DNA of 64,000 bases from Hyphomicrobium sp. 99 (GCF_000384335.2 NZ_KQ031382.1:3359545-3423544); one strand, 5' to 3'. Shown: positions 8,772 through 18,687, counted from the stretch's first letter. Made by a program: numbers and translations. The notes: generated by a model from the sequence alone, not told the origin.

Positions 8772-9503
8772 TCAAGTCTTCGAGTTTCGTGCAAGAGAAT
8801 CGTTCCGCTCCTTTGGCTCTAGATAGCGGCTTTGAATGGGACTGAGTTCGGCATCGAAATCATAGACGAGCGGCCTTCCGGTCGGGATTTCCAGGTCTAA
8901 AATATCGTCGTCGGCAATCTTATCGAGGTATTTCACGATGCCCCGAAGGCTATTTCCATGGGCAACGACGAGAAGATTTTGCCCCTTCGTCAGCTGCGGC
9001 TCGATATGTGTGTGCCAATATGGCAGGACGCGCGCGACCGTGTCCTGCAGACTTTCACAGCGCGGAATTTGATCGGGGCGCAGCACGGCATATTTTCGCT
9101 CGCGTCCAGGATAGCGTTCGTCAGAATCGTCCAACGGCGGCGGCCGCGTCGAATAGCTTCGGCGCCACTGACGAAACAGCTCCTCGCCGGCCACCTTACA
9201 TACTTCGTCCTTGTTTCGTCCCTGCAGGGCACCGTAGTGCCGCTCATTAAGACGCCAACTTTGCTGGACGGGCAGCCACATCAAATCCATTTCATCAAGG
9301 ACGATCCACAGTGTCCGGATTGCGCGCTTGAGAACAGAGGTGAAGCAGCGATCGAATCGGATGCCGTGCTCTGTCAGCAAGTGTGCCGCTTCTTTCGATT
9401 CCGCCATACCCCTTTCCGACAAATCGATGTCGGTCCATCCGGTGAAGATATGGTCACGATTCCAAATGCTCTCACCATGACGCAATAGAACGAGCTGGGG
9501 CAT
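8772..9503 (-). CDS. gpmA: 2,3-bisphosphoglycerate-dependent phosphoglycerate mutase
   Basis: A 243-residue dPGM that interconverts 3- and 2-phosphoglycerate. It shows the phospho-histidine motif Leu-Arg-His-Gly-Glu-Ser at residues 7-12, the Gly-Trp-Thr-Asp-Ile-Asp-Leu-Ser segment, Glu-Arg-His-Tyr-Gly-Ala-Leu-Gln-Gly, and the second catalytic His in Val-Ala-His-Gly-Asn-Ser-Leu-Arg. AAGG lies before ATG 9503. The C-terminal 20 residues (after Tyr-Leu) are longer than in E. coli. It lies between pfkB and ppsA on the same strand, consistent with a lower-glycolysis or gluconeogenesis group. Confidence 0.96.
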   Translation of the reverse strand: MPQLVLLRHGESIWNRDHIFTGWTDIDLSERGMAESKEAAHLLTEHGIRFDRCFTSVLKRAIRTLWIVLDEMDLMWLPVQQSWRLNERHYGALQGRNKDEVCKVAGEELFRQWRRSYSTRPPPLDDSDERYPGRERKYAVLRPDQIPRCESLQDTVARVLPYWHTHIEPQLTKGQNLLVVAHGNSLRGIVKYLDKIADDDILDLEIPTGRPLVYDFDAELSPIQSRYLEPKERNDSLARNSKT

Positions 9504-9656
9504 CGCGTACCTTCGTCTTCGAAAGCTTGGTCTTTTGGTCGCCGGCGTTTTTTTCTATGTGAGGTCGAGGTGGCTATCGATGTCCAGGCGTTGGCAAACC
9601 CATGCACTAACAATTTCATCGCGGGAGGCCATGTCAGGCGATGCCGATATTTTGAC

Positions 9657-10640
9657 CTACTGGCTTGTCTTAGACAATCTATCTCGCGCGCGATGCGGTA
9701 CCTCAATCGCTTCTATTGAAACTTCGCGATAAAGGCGTTCGACATCCTTACGAAGGCAAAGTTCAGTTCCCGGCGCCAGTAGCGCAGCCGCTCCGGAGGC
9801 AACGCCGTACCGAAACGCAGTCTGCAGATCGTGGCCGACGGCGATGCTCCAAACCATGGCGCCCAGAAAGCTGTCACCTGCACCCACCGAACTAACAGGC
9901 TTAATTGGAATGGCGGATGCACGCCAAACATTGTCACGCGTGACCAACAATGCGCCCCGATCGCCCAGCGTCAGCGCGACGATCACGGCTCCTCCACTCG
10001 CGACAACGCTGTAACACGCATGAATGCAAGAGTCTTGATCTGCCAGCGTCATATTCATCAATTCGCTCAATTCATTGAGATTTGGTTTGATGAGATATGC
10101 ACCTTCCCCGATCGCGTGTTTCAGCGCAGGTCCAGACGTATCAAGAATGAACCTTGCGCCCCTCTCCTTTGCCAGCCGCGAGACCTGCGCATAGAAATCT
10201 TCAGGGACCCCGGGCGGCAAGCTGCCGCTTGCAATAATGAAGTCTGGTCGACATTCGAGAGAGGCCAGCGCGTCAAAGCAGCTCCGGCATTCCGCTTCAG
10301 TCATTTGAGGTCCCGGAAGGGTGAAGCGGAATTGTTGTCCTGTCACTTCCTCGACGACCGCGAAACTTTCGCGCGTTTCGCCTCCGATCGGAATGGTCAG
10401 GCTGCGGATCCCCTCCGCATCAATGAGGCGCCGGAGTAACTGCCCGATCGATCCTCCCATCGGATAGATGGCGGTGGCGTCAAGGCCAAACCGGTGCAGC
10501 ACACGCGCGACGTTGATGCCGCCACCACCGGGATCACGCCGGACAGTCGCGCAGCGGAGCTTTTTGACCGGCACCACGTGATCAACCGACGTCGCCATGT
10601 CAACCGCCGGATTTATAGTTAGCGCCGCGATGTTTTGCAT
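9657..10640 (-). CDS. pfkB: 6-phosphofructokinase II / PfkB-family sugar kinase
   Basis: A 327-residue ribokinase-fold kinase. It resembles E. coli PfkB rather than FruK: Lys-Leu-Arg-Cys-Ala near residue 28 is followed by the PfkB signature Gly-Gly-Gly-Gly-Ile-Asn-Val-Ala-Arg. The second signature Val-Gly-Ala-Gly-Asp-Ser-Phe contains the catalytic Asp. It should phosphorylate fructose 6-phosphate, although tagatose 6-phosphate or fructose 1-phosphate cannot be excluded. The frame opens at 10694, but ATG 10640 matches the family N-terminus (MQNIAALTINP) and avoids overlap with glk, which ends 10 bases upstream. It is part of the acsA-to-pfkB operon. Confidence 0.93.
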   Translation of the reverse strand: MQNIAALTINPAVDMATSVDHVVPVKKLRCATVRRDPGGGGINVARVLHRFGLDATAIYPMGGSIGQLLRRLIDAEGIRSLTIPIGGETRESFAVVEEVTGQQFRFTLPGPQMTEAECRSCFDALASLECRPDFIIASGSLPPGVPEDFYAQVSRLAKERGARFILDTSGPALKHAIGEGAYLIKPNLNELSELMNMTLADQDSCIHACYSVVASGGAVIVALTLGDRGALLVTRDNVWRASAIPIKPVSSVGAGDSFLGAMVWSIAVGHDLQTAFRYGVASGAAALLAPGTELCLRKDVERLYREVSIEAIEVPHRARDRLSKTSQ

Positions 10641-10650
10641 ATCGTCACTT

Positions 10651-11625
10651 CTACTGGCGGAACTTCTGTCTTGCCAAACATTGCAAGCCGACAAAGCTTG
10701 GATGGGAATGAATAATCACTGCGGTGGGAATACGAGAGAGATACGCTCCAAATCGTCCCTTCGCTTCGAAGCGGCGGCGGAACGGCGAATTGACTAGAAA
10801 GTCGACGATGCGGGGCGCGATCCCGCCAGCTACATAGACGCCTCCACGCGCGGCAAATGTCAGCGCAGCGTTGCCGGCGACCGTTCCCAGCATCGCGCAG
10901 AACATATCTAAAGCCTCTATGCTGATCGGGCAGGTGCTTTCGAGTGCGGCCGCAGTTATTTCGGCCGCGCTGCGCTTCTTGATCTGCAATCGTTCAATCG
11001 AACAAATGGCTTCATAGAGATTTACGAGTCCGTCACCTGATAGCGCTCGCTCAGCGGACGCATGGTTAAAGCGTTCGCGAAGATGCGCTATGATTGCATC
11101 TTCCCGCGACGTGCCGCCGGGCAACGTCGTATGTCCCCCTTCGGACTCTAGGACAATCGCAACGTCGGGACGCGGCACAAGGCAGGCGAGCCCCAGACCT
11201 GTTCCCGGACCGAGCACCACCGCTGGCGCGGTTGGCACCGCTTGCCCCCTGCCAACCAAGCGCAGATCGGACGGCGCGAGGTGTGGCAACGACCAAGCGA
11301 TTGCTTCGAAGTCATTGATGACGCAAACATTCCAACCGAATGTCTTGCGCAACTCATCGGCATCGATGACCCATGGGCTGTTCGTCATCTTCACCCGCCC
11401 ATTTTCTACGGGTCCGGCGACGGCAAGCATAGCACCTGAAATGGACGCTCGATCAAAGTGTCGATCAAATAGCGCCTCTATTGCATCGTTAACTCGTTCA
11501 TAGTTCGCAACGGGCACCGATTCAATTCGGCCAACTCGATCTGATTCAAGGAGTGCGAATCTCGCGTTCGTCCCACCTATATCGCCCAAAACGATGCAAT
11601 CTCGTCCGAACGAATGGGCAATCAC
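10651..11625 (-). CDS. glk: Glucokinase
   Basis: A 324-residue glucokinase of the bacterial Glk (non-ROK) family. It has the ATP-binding Gly-Asp-Ile-Gly-Gly-Thr-Asn-Ala-Arg at residues 14-22, the Ala-Val-Ala-Gly-Pro-Val segment, the sugar site Ile-Asn-Asp-Phe-Glu-Ala, and Leu-Gly-Pro-Gly-Thr-Gly-Leu-Gly. It makes glucose 6-phosphate from glucose and ATP. The start is GTG at 11625, whose GTGA overlaps the stop of the acyl carrier protein gene, so translation is probably coupled. With pfkB directly downstream it supplies the upper part of glycolysis. Confidence 0.94.
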   Translation of the reverse strand: MIAHSFGRDCIVLGDIGGTNARFALLESDRVGRIESVPVANYERVNDAIEALFDRHFDRASISGAMLAVAGPVENGRVKMTNSPWVIDADELRKTFGWNVCVINDFEAIAWSLPHLAPSDLRLVGRGQAVPTAPAVVLGPGTGLGLACLVPRPDVAIVLESEGGHTTLPGGTSREDAIIAHLRERFNHASAERALSGDGLVNLYEAICSIERLQIKKRSAAEITAAALESTCPISIEALDMFCAMLGTVAGNAALTFAARGGVYVAGGIAPRIVDFLVNSPFRRRFEAKGRFGAYLSRIPTAVIIHSHPSFVGLQCLARQKFRQ

Positions 11626-11909
11626 GAAGTCATATCCTTACTGGGGGCGCCAGCACCTGACGCCGGATAGCCTTTTGCTTTGAGGTAGGCGACGCATCCC
11701 GAGAGAGTCTCGAGCTTGCTGTAATCGCGCTCCGGGATGTCGATTCCCGTTTCCTGGTGGAGTGCGATGATGAAGTTGAGCAAGTCCATCGAGTCGACTT
11801 CGAATTGTTCGCGGAAGTTCGTATCGGCCGCAAATTTTTCATTCTCTAGGTCGGGTGCAATCTTAATAAGTGTCGATTTTACGAGATCTGTCAGCTCTGC
11901 GTCCGTCAT
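11622..11909 (-). CDS. Acyl carrier protein embedded in the pdh operon
   Basis: A 95-residue acyl-carrier-type protein. Phe-Glu-Val-Asp-Ser-Met-Asp-Leu-Leu contains the DS-M motif whose Ser receives 4'-phosphopantetheine. The flanking helices are ordinary for the family. It differs from housekeeping AcpP in its longer, Ala/Gly/Pro-rich tail. ATG 11909 overlaps the pdhC stop (ATGA) and the gene also overlaps glk, so it is locked into the operon. A carrier for octanoate or lipoate feeding the E2 lipoyl domain is one idea. Cooperation with the ACP-FAAL-PlsC protein at 23946 is another. Neither is shown by the sequence. Confidence 0.9.
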   Translation of the reverse strand: MTDAELTDLVKSTLIKIAPDLENEKFAADTNFREQFEVDSMDLLNFIIALHQETGIDIPERDYSKLETLSGCVAYLKAKGYPASGAGAPSKDMTS

Positions 11910-13078
11910 AGCATCTCCGGCCTCCTTAGCAGTTGTTCGAAGCGTGAAAGGAACTGGGCCGCGCGCCGACCGTCGCTCACCCGATGATCTCCGGCGACGG
12001 AGATGGTCATGGTCCGGCGGACAACGACCTTTCCATCGGTGACCCACGGACGCTCAGAAATTTTGCCACAGCCGATGATGGCCACTTGCGGCGGGTAGAT
12101 GAGAGGAAAGACCTCGTCAGCAGTCTCCTCTCCTAGATTGGAAAAGGTGATCGTGCCTTCGGAAAGTTCGGAGCTCCTGAGGCGCCCGCCACGCACGCGG
12201 CCCACGAGGTCCCGGAGCTTGTCCATGAGGAGATCCAAATTGAGGGCCTCCACTCCGCCGATGGCCGGTGCGATGAGGCCACCGCCGCGCATGGCAATGG
12301 CTATTCCCATGTTGACGTTCTGTGCAGGCAGAAAGCATCCGTCAACGTAGTGCCCGTTGAGCTCCGGCGTTTTTGCGAGCGCGAGCGCCAAAGCGCGAAT
12401 GAGTGGCACCGCGTAAAGCAGTCGGGCGGTCACAGGCCGACGCGCGTTCTCGACCTCGAGCCAAGCGATCAGCGGCGAGACATCGATCGTCGAACTCACA
12501 TAATAGTGCGGAATCTCGCGGTGCGACTTCGCCATGGCAGCGGCGATGGCCTTTCGCATCTCATCGAATGAGATGCCGGCAGGCGCGCGCGCAGGCGCGG
12601 CGCGTTTGGTTGCGTCGACTTGATCGAGACCGATGATCCCGTCCTTGCCCGGCATGATCGTGGCAGGGTCGATGCCAAGCTCAGCCGCCCGGCGGCGGGC
12701 GGCTGGTGTAATGGCGGCGCGAACTGCGGAGATTTCCGCTGTCGACAAAGGTATGGTTTGCTTTGGCATTGTTGCGGCGGGCGCTGCTTCGGCCGACTTG
12801 GCGAATGCTTTGGGCTCTATACTGACCTCGCCAGGGCGTTCGTCTTTGCCGCGTATCGTTGCCATGATGTGACCAACGGGCACTTTCTCCCCCGGCTTGG
12901 CTAGCGTCTCGGCCAGAACGCCATCGTCAAAGACCTCGATCTCGATCGCGCCCTTCTGTGTCTCGACGACAGCGATGATGTCGCCGCGCTGCACGGGATC
13001 GCCGGGCTTTTTCATCCATTCGACAAGGGTACCCGCGTCCATATCGGCACCGAGCGACGGCATGCGGAACTCGATCAT
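11906..13078 (-). CDS. pdhC: Dihydrolipoamide acyltransferase (E2) of 2-oxoacid dehydrogenase
   Basis: A 390-residue E2 with one N-terminal lipoyl domain (residues 1-76, modified Lys in Glu-Thr-Gln-Lys-Gly-Ala), a peripheral-subunit-binding domain (about 120-157, Thr-Pro-Ala-Ala-Arg-Arg-Arg-Ala), and a catalytic domain. The active-site His lies in Ala-Gly-Asp-His-Arg-Val-Ser-Asp-Gly. It transfers the acyl group to CoA. It overlaps pdhB upstream and the acyl carrier gene downstream by four bases each. No E3 (lipoamide dehydrogenase) gene is present here, so E3 must come from another locus. Pyruvate, rather than acetoin or a branched-chain oxoacid, is the likeliest substrate from the neighbours. 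Confidence 0.92.
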   Translation of the reverse strand: MIEFRMPSLGADMDAGTLVEWMKKPGDPVQRGDIIAVVETQKGAIEIEVFDDGVLAETLAKPGEKVPVGHIMATIRGKDERPGEVSIEPKAFAKSAEAAPAATMPKQTIPLSTAEISAVRAAITPAARRRAAELGIDPATIMPGKDGIIGLDQVDATKRAAPARAPAGISFDEMRKAIAAAMAKSHREIPHYYVSSTIDVSPLIAWLEVENARRPVTARLLYAVPLIRALALALAKTPELNGHYVDGCFLPAQNVNMGIAIAMRGGGLIAPAIGGVEALNLDLLMDKLRDLVGRVRGGRLRSSELSEGTITFSNLGEETADEVFPLIYPPQVAIIGCGKISERPWVTDGKVVVRRTMTISVAGDHRVSDGRRAAQFLSRFEQLLRRPEML

Positions 13079-14055
13079 CGCCGCAACACTCCCTTGACGG
13101 CGGCGACGATGGTCTCGGGCTGCGGAGTCGCCGCAATCTCAAGGTGCCTCGGATAAGGAATGGGCACCTCCGCGCTGCATACGCGTGCGACCGGCGCATC
13201 GAGATCATAGAACGCCTGCTCCATTATGCGGGCACTTATCTCGGCCGCGAGACTGCCCGAGCGCCAGCCCTCGTCGACGATCACGGCTCGGTGCGTTCTC
13301 CTGACCGAGGCCATAACTGCCGCGTCATCGAGAGGCCTCAGTATCCTCAAATCAATCACCTCGCACGAGATGCCTTCCGCGGCGAGCGTCTCTGCAGCGG
13401 CGAGGGCCTTCTTGAGACTGCCGCCATACGTAACAACAGTGGCGTCGCGCCCGGACCGCCTCGTCGCCGCCTTATCAAGGTCCACGGCGAGAGCGCCCTC
13501 GGCCGCGACCTGACCCTCGTCGTTGTAGAGCGTCGCGTGCTCAAAAATGATCACCGGGTCTGGTTCGCGAAGCGCGGTCGCGAGCATCCCGCGCGCATCG
13601 GCGACGGTTGCCGGGGCCACGACCCTGAGGCCCGGCACATGCGCGTACCAGCATTCGAAACTGTGGGAGTGCTGAGCGGCGAGTTGGCGGCCAGCTCCCG
13701 TCGCCATGCGGATCACGATAGGTACTGACAGCTGCCCACCCGACATATGTCGGAGGGTAGCCGCGTTGTTGACGATCTGATCGAGCGCCAAGAGACTGAA
13801 GTTGATGGTCATGATCTCGACGATTGGGCGCATCCCGCCGAGCGCCGCGCCGATACCGGCGCCGACGAAGCCAGACTCGGAGAGCGGCGTGTCGCGGATG
13901 CGCTCCTCGCCGAACTTCTCAAGCAGTCCCTTCGAGCACGCGTAGGCCCCGCCATAGCGGCCGACATCCTCGCCCATCAGGAACACGCGCGGATCCCGCT
14001 CAAGTGCTTCTATCAATGCTTCACGCACCGCATCGCGATAGGTGATGTTCCGCAT
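13075..14055 (-). CDS. pdhB: Pyruvate/2-oxoacid dehydrogenase E1 beta subunit
   Basis: A 326-residue E1 beta subunit with the transketolase pyrimidine-binding domain first ([10 protein letters not shown] near residue 30) and the C-terminal transketolase domain ([11 protein letters not shown]). It pairs with the alpha subunit encoded immediately upstream, with a 5-base gap. The frame extends to 14124 within pdhA. ATG 14055 starts the family-typical Arg-Asn-Ile-Thr-Tyr-Arg-Asp-Ala. A two-subunit E1 differs from the single-chain AceE of enteric bacteria. Confidence 0.93.
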   Translation of the reverse strand: MRNITYRDAVREALIEALERDPRVFLMGEDVGRYGGAYACSKGLLEKFGEERIRDTPLSESGFVGAGIGAALGGMRPIVEIMTINFSLLALDQIVNNAATLRHMSGGQLSVPIVIRMATGAGRQLAAQHSHSFECWYAHVPGLRVVAPATVADARGMLATALREPDPVIIFEHATLYNDEGQVAAEGALAVDLDKAATRRSGRDATVVTYGGSLKKALAAAETLAAEGISCEVIDLRILRPLDDAAVMASVRRTHRAVIVDEGWRSGSLAAEISARIMEQAFYDLDAPVARVCSAEVPIPYPRHLEIAATPQPETIVAAVKGVLRR

Positions 14056-14060
14056 TTTCG

Positions 14061-15065
14061 TCACTTGTGGACCTCGACGCGCGGAGTATGAACATCCCGG
14101 ACTAGATCCTCGATGGACTCCCATGGCGCTGCTTCGGCGAATGAGACCGCCTCGCCAATCTCGCGCTTCACGTCCTTCTCGATCGCGTCGATGTCCGCCT
14201 CATTTGCCAGGCCGACCATCTTGAGCCAGTCCTTGAACCGCTGAATGGGATCGCGCTTTTTCCATTCCTCGATTTCGGTCTTAGGGCGATAAAGATCGGG
14301 ATCGAACATGGAATGGGCGCGGAAGCGGTATGTCTTGTTCTCAAGGAACCGCGGGCTGCTGTTGGATCGGACTTCCTGCGCCAGCCGTTGCGCCGCCGCC
14401 TCGACCGCAACCACGTCCATTCCGTCGACCGCCTCGGCTGGGATGCCGTAGCTTCTCGCGTGCACGCAGATGTCGGGGACCGACTCCGAGCGCTCGATCG
14501 CGGTTCCCATGGCGTACCGGTTATTTTCGCACACGAAGAAGACGGGGAGCTTCCACAGCGCGGCCAGATTGAGCGACTCGTGGAACTCGCCCTCCGCCGC
14601 CGCACCCTCGCCGAAGAAGCAGCAGGTGACACGGTTGCGGCCCTGCATCTTGTCGGCGAGCGCGAGCCCCACGGCGAGCGGCAGGCCACCACCGACGATG
14701 GCATTGCCGCCGTAAAAGCGAGTCTTTGCATCGAAAATATGCATGGAGCCACCGTGGCCGCGGCTCACACCCGAGACCTTTCCGTACATTTCAGCCATCA
14801 CGGTCGTCATCGGAATTCCGCGTGCGAGCGCGTGGCCGTGTTCTCGGTACGTAGCGACGATGGCGTCGTCCGCGGTGAGCGCCTCGATGACACCGACCGC
14901 ATTCGCCTCCTCGCCGATGTAGAGGTGAAGAAAACCGCGGATCTTTCCGGCACCGTAAAGCTCGGCGCACGTTTCTTCGAAGCGGCGGATCAGGATCATT
15001 CGGCCGAGCAGCTTCAACGCATGCTCGCGGGTAAGGTGCACTTTGGGGCTGCGCTGAGACGTCAT
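14061..15065 (-). CDS. pdhA: Pyruvate/2-oxoacid dehydrogenase E1 alpha subunit
   Basis: A 334-residue thiamine-diphosphate-binding E1 alpha subunit. The [13 protein letters not shown] motif near residue 165, ending Glu-Asn-Asn-Arg-Tyr-Ala-Met-Gly-Thr, is the ThDP/Mg site. The phosphorylation-loop-like [10 protein letters not shown] follows. It decarboxylates the 2-oxoacid and passes the acyl group to E2. Its ATG overlaps the acsA stop (ATGA), which ties the acetate and pyruvate routes to acetyl-CoA in one transcript. Confidence 0.94.
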   Translation of the reverse strand: MTSQRSPKVHLTREHALKLLGRMILIRRFEETCAELYGAGKIRGFLHLYIGEEANAVGVIEALTADDAIVATYREHGHALARGIPMTTVMAEMYGKVSGVSRGHGGSMHIFDAKTRFYGGNAIVGGGLPLAVGLALADKMQGRNRVTCCFFGEGAAAEGEFHESLNLAALWKLPVFFVCENNRYAMGTAIERSESVPDICVHARSYGIPAEAVDGMDVVAVEAAAQRLAQEVRSNSSPRFLENKTYRFRAHSMFDPDLYRPKTEIEEWKKRDPIQRFKDWLKMVGLANEADIDAIEKDVKREIGEAVSFAEAAPWESIEDLVRDVHTPRVEVHK

Positions 15066-16804
15066 TGGGGGCCCTCGAGCGTGGAGATGTCGCCCTCAGG
15101 AAGTCCAAGCTCGCGGGCCTTCAAAAGCCGGCGCATGATTTTGCCTGAGCGCGTTTTGGGCAGACTTCCGCGGAAATCGATCTCGCGCGGCGCGACTGCA
15201 GGGCCGAGACGCTTTCGCGCGTGGGCCAGCAACTCCTTCCGCAATTCCTCGCTTTCGCTAAAGCCCTGGTTCAGGCCGACGAACGCCTTGACGACCTCGC
15301 CGGCGACTGGATCGGGGATGCCGATCACGCCGGCCTCGGCGACGGCGGGATGCTCCATGAGAATGCTTTCAACTTCGAACGGACCAATGAGATGGCCCGA
15401 TGATTTGATCACGTCGTCAGCCCGCCCGACAAACCAGAAGTAGCCATCAGAATCTCGCGTTGCGAGATCGCCGGTGAGATACCAACCGTCTGCGAAGCAT
15501 TTTGCGTAGCGCTCGTCTTCTTTGAGATAGCCGCGGAACATGGATGGCCAGCCGCCTTTCAGCGCGAGCTCCCCCTCTCGGACCGGCGCGTCGATGACGG
15601 AGATACCCCGCTCGGTGCGCGCGACGATCGCGGCTTCAATGCCCGGCAACGGCCGGCCCATGGATCCGGGCTTGATGTCCATCGACGCGAAGTTCGAGAT
15701 CATGATGCCGCCCGTCTCGGTCTGCCACCAGTTGTCGTGGATCGGAAGCTTCAGCGCTTTCTCACCCCACACAACGGCTTCAGGGTTCAAGGGCTCACCG
15801 ACGCTCGCAATGAAGCGGAGCGCCGAAAGGTCGAACTCGTGCGCCAAATCCGCCCCGGCTTTCATTAACATGCGGATCGCCGTCGGGGCCGTATACCAGA
15901 CGCTTACCTTCTCCTCGGCGAGCGTGCGGTACCATCGTTCGGCATCGAAGTCCTCCTCGTCAGAGATCATCGTCGAGCCCACTGTAAGCGGGCCGATGAT
16001 GCCATAGGACGTCCCAGTCACCCAACCGGGATCGGCGGTGCACCAAAAGATATCGTCAGCGTGGAGATCAAGCGCGAAGCGCGCCGTCATGTGATGAGCG
16101 ATGACAGCAGCGTGCACATGCATGGCGCCTTTTGGGCGCCCTGTGGTGCCGCTCGTGAAATGCAGGATCGCAAGATCCTCGGGATCGGTCGTGGGAATCT
16201 CGAATTGCGGGGAAGCATCCGAGATGAGCTGATCGAAATCGTGTCCGCTTTCACCGCCACCGACGAGGATGACATGCTTTAAAAACGGCAGTTCGGCACG
16301 GATCGGTCGGATCTTACGTTCATAATGGCGAGGTGTCGTCACGAGAACCGAGGGCTCGGCGATCGCCATGCGCGCTTTCACCGGGGCTGGACCGAATGCG
16401 GAGAATAGAGGCGACAGGACAGCGCGGCACTTCCAGGTCCCAAGCGCCGTCACGTATAGCTCTGGGACCCGGCCGAGCAACGTGAAGATGCGGTCTCCGG
16501 TGCCGATGCCGAGGGATTTCAGCGCATTGGCGAAGCGGTTGCTGAGTTGGGCGAGGTCGCTATAGCGGTAATCCTTGGTGGGCCGCCCTTTGCCGATCGA
16601 ACGCAGAGCGACGCGGTGGCCATGACCCTCGGCCACGTGCCGGTCGACTGCCTCATAGGCAATATTGAGCCCGCCGCCGGGGAGCCCGGCGAGTTCCTGT
16701 CTCGCAGTCTCCCAAGTGAAGCTCCGCCATGCTTCGTCGTAATCGGCAAGACAGGGAGGATGCGCTGCGCCTGCATGGGACTTTCGAATTACCGGCCAGT
16801 CCAT
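15062..16804 (-). CDS. acsA: Acetyl-CoA synthetase (AMP-forming, AcsA type)
   Basis: A 580-residue adenylate-forming enzyme. It has the P-loop-like [11 protein letters not shown], the Trp-Trp-Gln-Thr-Glu-Thr-Gly-Gly segment typical of acetyl/propionyl-CoA synthetases, Tyr-Leu-Thr-Gly-Asp, and the catalytic Lys in Pro-Lys-Thr-Arg-Ser-Gly-Lys-Ile-Met. It is shorter than Acs of E. coli and closer to the Bacillus AcsA type. ATG 16804 is chosen for its GGGAG six bases upstream, although the frame is open to 16834. It is the first gene of the long leftward operon, and an FNR-like site lies 57 bases before it. Its role is to activate acetate or another short acid. Confidence 0.93.
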   Translation of the reverse strand: MDWPVIRKSHAGAAHPPCLADYDEAWRSFTWETARQELAGLPGGGLNIAYEAVDRHVAEGHGHRVALRSIGKGRPTKDYRYSDLAQLSNRFANALKSLGIGTGDRIFTLLGRVPELYVTALGTWKCRAVLSPLFSAFGPAPVKARMAIAEPSVLVTTPRHYERKIRPIRAELPFLKHVILVGGGESGHDFDQLISDASPQFEIPTTDPEDLAILHFTSGTTGRPKGAMHVHAAVIAHHMTARFALDLHADDIFWCTADPGWVTGTSYGIIGPLTVGSTMISDEEDFDAERWYRTLAEEKVSVWYTAPTAIRMLMKAGADLAHEFDLSALRFIASVGEPLNPEAVVWGEKALKLPIHDNWWQTETGGIMISNFASMDIKPGSMGRPLPGIEAAIVARTERGISVIDAPVREGELALKGGWPSMFRGYLKEDERYAKCFADGWYLTGDLATRDSDGYFWFVGRADDVIKSSGHLIGPFEVESILMEHPAVAEAGVIGIPDPVAGEVVKAFVGLNQGFSESEELRKELLAHARKRLGPAVAPREIDFRGSLPKTRSGKIMRRLLKARELGLPEGDISTLEGPQ

Positions 16805-16860
16805 CGCGTAGCTCCCAGCCATAATAAACTGCAAATGAGACCGAGTTCAGAAGCCAGTCA

Positions 16861-16874
16861 TTGATCCTCATCAT
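16861..16874 (-). promoter_or_regulatory. FNR/FixK-like box upstream of acsA operon
   Basis: TTGATCCTCATCAT matches TTGAT-N4-ATCAA with one mismatch, at the last base. It lies in the divergent region between acsA (minus) and the second BON gene (plus), 57 bases before the acsA ATG. It could serve either gene. Judged from the motif only. Confidence 0.45.
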
Positions 16875-17058
16875 GTACACGTTTCCCGAAGTGTTCTCGC
16901 TACTGATCTTTCCGCGGTTTAAGGCATGAACCTCGCGAATAGTTCATCGCCATTAGATCGAATTGAGAATGAGTTTATCGCGAATGCCGCTTTGCCTCTC
17001 CTTACTTCAGAGCTGGTACGTCGGCTGAGTATAGCTAGCTTTAATTCGGGAATTCAGC

Positions 17059-17820
17059 ATGAGTGACTTCGAGTCAAATCCCGTACCGCAACAGGACCAA
17101 TTACAGCTCCTCGCCAAGGTGCGCTCCACCTTGAGAAGCGAGCCCCTCCTCGGCCCTTCGTTCCATCTTCGCGATCTGAGGATAGAAGAAGATGGCTCGC
17201 TTATCCTCGACGGAGAAGTCCCAAGCGTTGCAGCGAAGAAACTTGCCCTCGAGCACGTCGCTGCTCTAACGCCTTCGGCCACATGTATCGTCGACCGCCT
17301 GCACGTCAAACCGGCGGTCCATATGACGGACAAGGAAATCCGAGTACATGTGCGCAACGGACTGATCGAGGAGTCGAGCTTCAGAGCCTTGGAAATCCGC
17401 GAACTCGAGAATGGGGAGCTGCGCCTCATGCGCGGTGCGCCAGAAAAGGTGCTCGGAGTGCTCGATATAGAGGTGACGGATGGCGTGGTGATCCTCAACG
17501 GCCGTGTTCCGGGTCTCACGTCGAAGCGCGTAGCTGGCGTCATCGCATGGTGGGTGCCGGGCGTGCGTGATGTCTTTAACGGTATCGAAGTCGATCCGCC
17601 CGAGGATGATAGCGCTGATCTGATCGCGGAAGCAGTCCGCGCGGTCCTGGAGAGGGACCCGTTCGTGGATGCCAGTCAGATCAATGTTGATGTGCACGCC
17701 ACGTCGGTTCGACTCGCCGGCCTCGTGCCAAATGAAACGGAACGGCTTGCCGCGGAGCGGGACGCTTGGTGCATTTTCGGCATAGATACCGTTGTCAACG
17801 AAATCAAGATCCAGCCTTGA
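17059..17820 (+). CDS. BON-domain protein
   Basis: A 253-residue soluble protein with recognisable BON units in the N-terminal (about 15-85), central (about 130-172) and C-terminal (about 185-252) thirds. They show patterns such as Gly-Val-Val-Ile-Leu-Asn-Gly-Arg-Val-Pro and Val-Arg-Leu-Ala-Gly-Leu-Val-Pro. The middle section (about 90-125) is divergent. No signal peptide is present. It is the second multi-BON gene of the region and is divergent from the acsA operon. It is followed 150 bases later by pcm on the same strand. Function unknown; probably a stress protein at membranes. Confidence 0.8.
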   Translation: MSDFESNPVPQQDQLQLLAKVRSTLRSEPLLGPSFHLRDLRIEEDGSLILDGEVPSVAAKKLALEHVAALTPSATCIVDRLHVKPAVHMTDKEIRVHVRNGLIEESSFRALEIRELENGELRLMRGAPEKVLGVLDIEVTDGVVILNGRVPGLTSKRVAGVIAWWVPGVRDVFNGIEVDPPEDDSADLIAEAVRAVLERDPFVDASQINVDVHATSVRLAGLVPNETERLAAERDAWCIFGIDTVVNEIKIQP

Positions 17821-17970
17821 AGCTATCGTTGAAGCTGAACCGGCACGGATATTTTGATGATTGGCCGCAAGGAAGTAACGCAACTCCCGACAGGCCGCGT
17901 GTATGCAGGAGGTTTTCGCCGGCCCCACGGCGAAGATGTTGGCGGTCAAGGGACGTTTGGCGCTAGCGTA

Positions 17971-18687
17971 ATGAGACGATCGATCCTAACGGCATTTGCG
18001 CTTGCAACACTTGCAACGGGTGCTGTTGCGGCGGAGGATTTCGTCACCGAGCGGCGCCTGATGGTCCAAGAAATTGAGAGTATGGCAGCGCCACTCGCTG
18101 GTGAAACGGGCATTGCAAAGTTTGACCCACGCGTGCTGAGAGCGCTAACCGAAACTCCGCGTCATGAGTTCCTGCCGAAAGAGCTGGCGGGCGTTGCATA
18201 CAAGAACCGAACGCTCTCCATCGGGCACGGCCAGACGATCTCGCAGCCTTTTATCGTCGCGCTGATGTCGGAGTTGCTGCACGTGAAAGATACGGACAGG
18301 GTCTTGGAGATCGGGACCGGCTCCGGCTACCAGACTGCCATCCTATCGGCGCTTGCGCGGGAGGTATACACGATCGAGATCATCCCAGAGCTTGCGACCA
18401 CCGCACGAAACGTCCTTGCTCGGCTTGGCTATGCCAATGTCACAGCCAAGACGGGTGATGGCTATAAGGGCTGGCGAGAGTATGCCCCATTTGATGCCAT
18501 CATCGTCACTGCGGCCCCCGATTACGTTCCGCCAGCGTTGATCGAACAGCTCAAACCAGGAGGGCGTATGGTTATTCCCGTTGGCGGTTTACTTCAGGAT
18601 CTCATGTTAATAACGAAGAAACCGGATGGCATGACGATCAGTACAGCCATCGTCCCGGTTCGGTTTGTGCCTTTTATCAGAGAGTAG
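17971..18687 (+). CDS. pcm: Exported protein-L-isoaspartate O-methyltransferase
   Basis: A 238-residue Pcm-type methyltransferase that repairs isoaspartyl residues using S-adenosylmethionine. The core has the isoaspartate-binding Ile-Gly-His-Gly-Gln-Thr-Ile-Ser-Gln-Pro, the SAM motif I Val-Leu-Glu-Ile-Gly-Thr-Gly-Ser-Gly-Tyr-Gln-Thr, and Gly-Asp-Gly-Tyr-Lys-Gly-Trp. ATG 17971 begins a clear signal peptide (Arg-Arg, hydrophobic core, Ala-Val-Ala-Ala cleavage), so it should act in the periplasm, unlike the cytoplasmic E. coli enzyme. The frame is open further upstream to 17854, but that section looks non-coding. It follows the BON gene and converges on the beta-CASP nuclease gene. Confidence 0.92.
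   Translation: MRRSILTAFALATLATGAVAAEDFVTERRLMVQEIESMAAPLAGETGIAKFDPRVLRALTETPRHEFLPKELAGVAYKNRTLSIGHGQTISQPFIVALMSELLHVKDTDRVLEIGTGSGYQTAILSALAREVYTIEIIPELATTARNVLARLGYANVTAKTGDGYKGWREYAPFDAIIVTAAPDYVPPALIEQLKPGGRMVIPVGGLLQDLMLITKKPDGMTISTAIVPVRFVPFIRE

Noticed and set aside
9555..9632. A 25-codon frame (MASRDEIVSAWVCQ...) between pfkB and gpmA
   Set aside because: It reads protein-like but has no ribosome site, and is too short to support without homologues.
14313..15443. A 376-codon open frame opposite pdhA and acsA
   Set aside because: It covers two certain genes and the composition is what a reversed G+C-rich gene gives (Arg/His-rich, no motifs).
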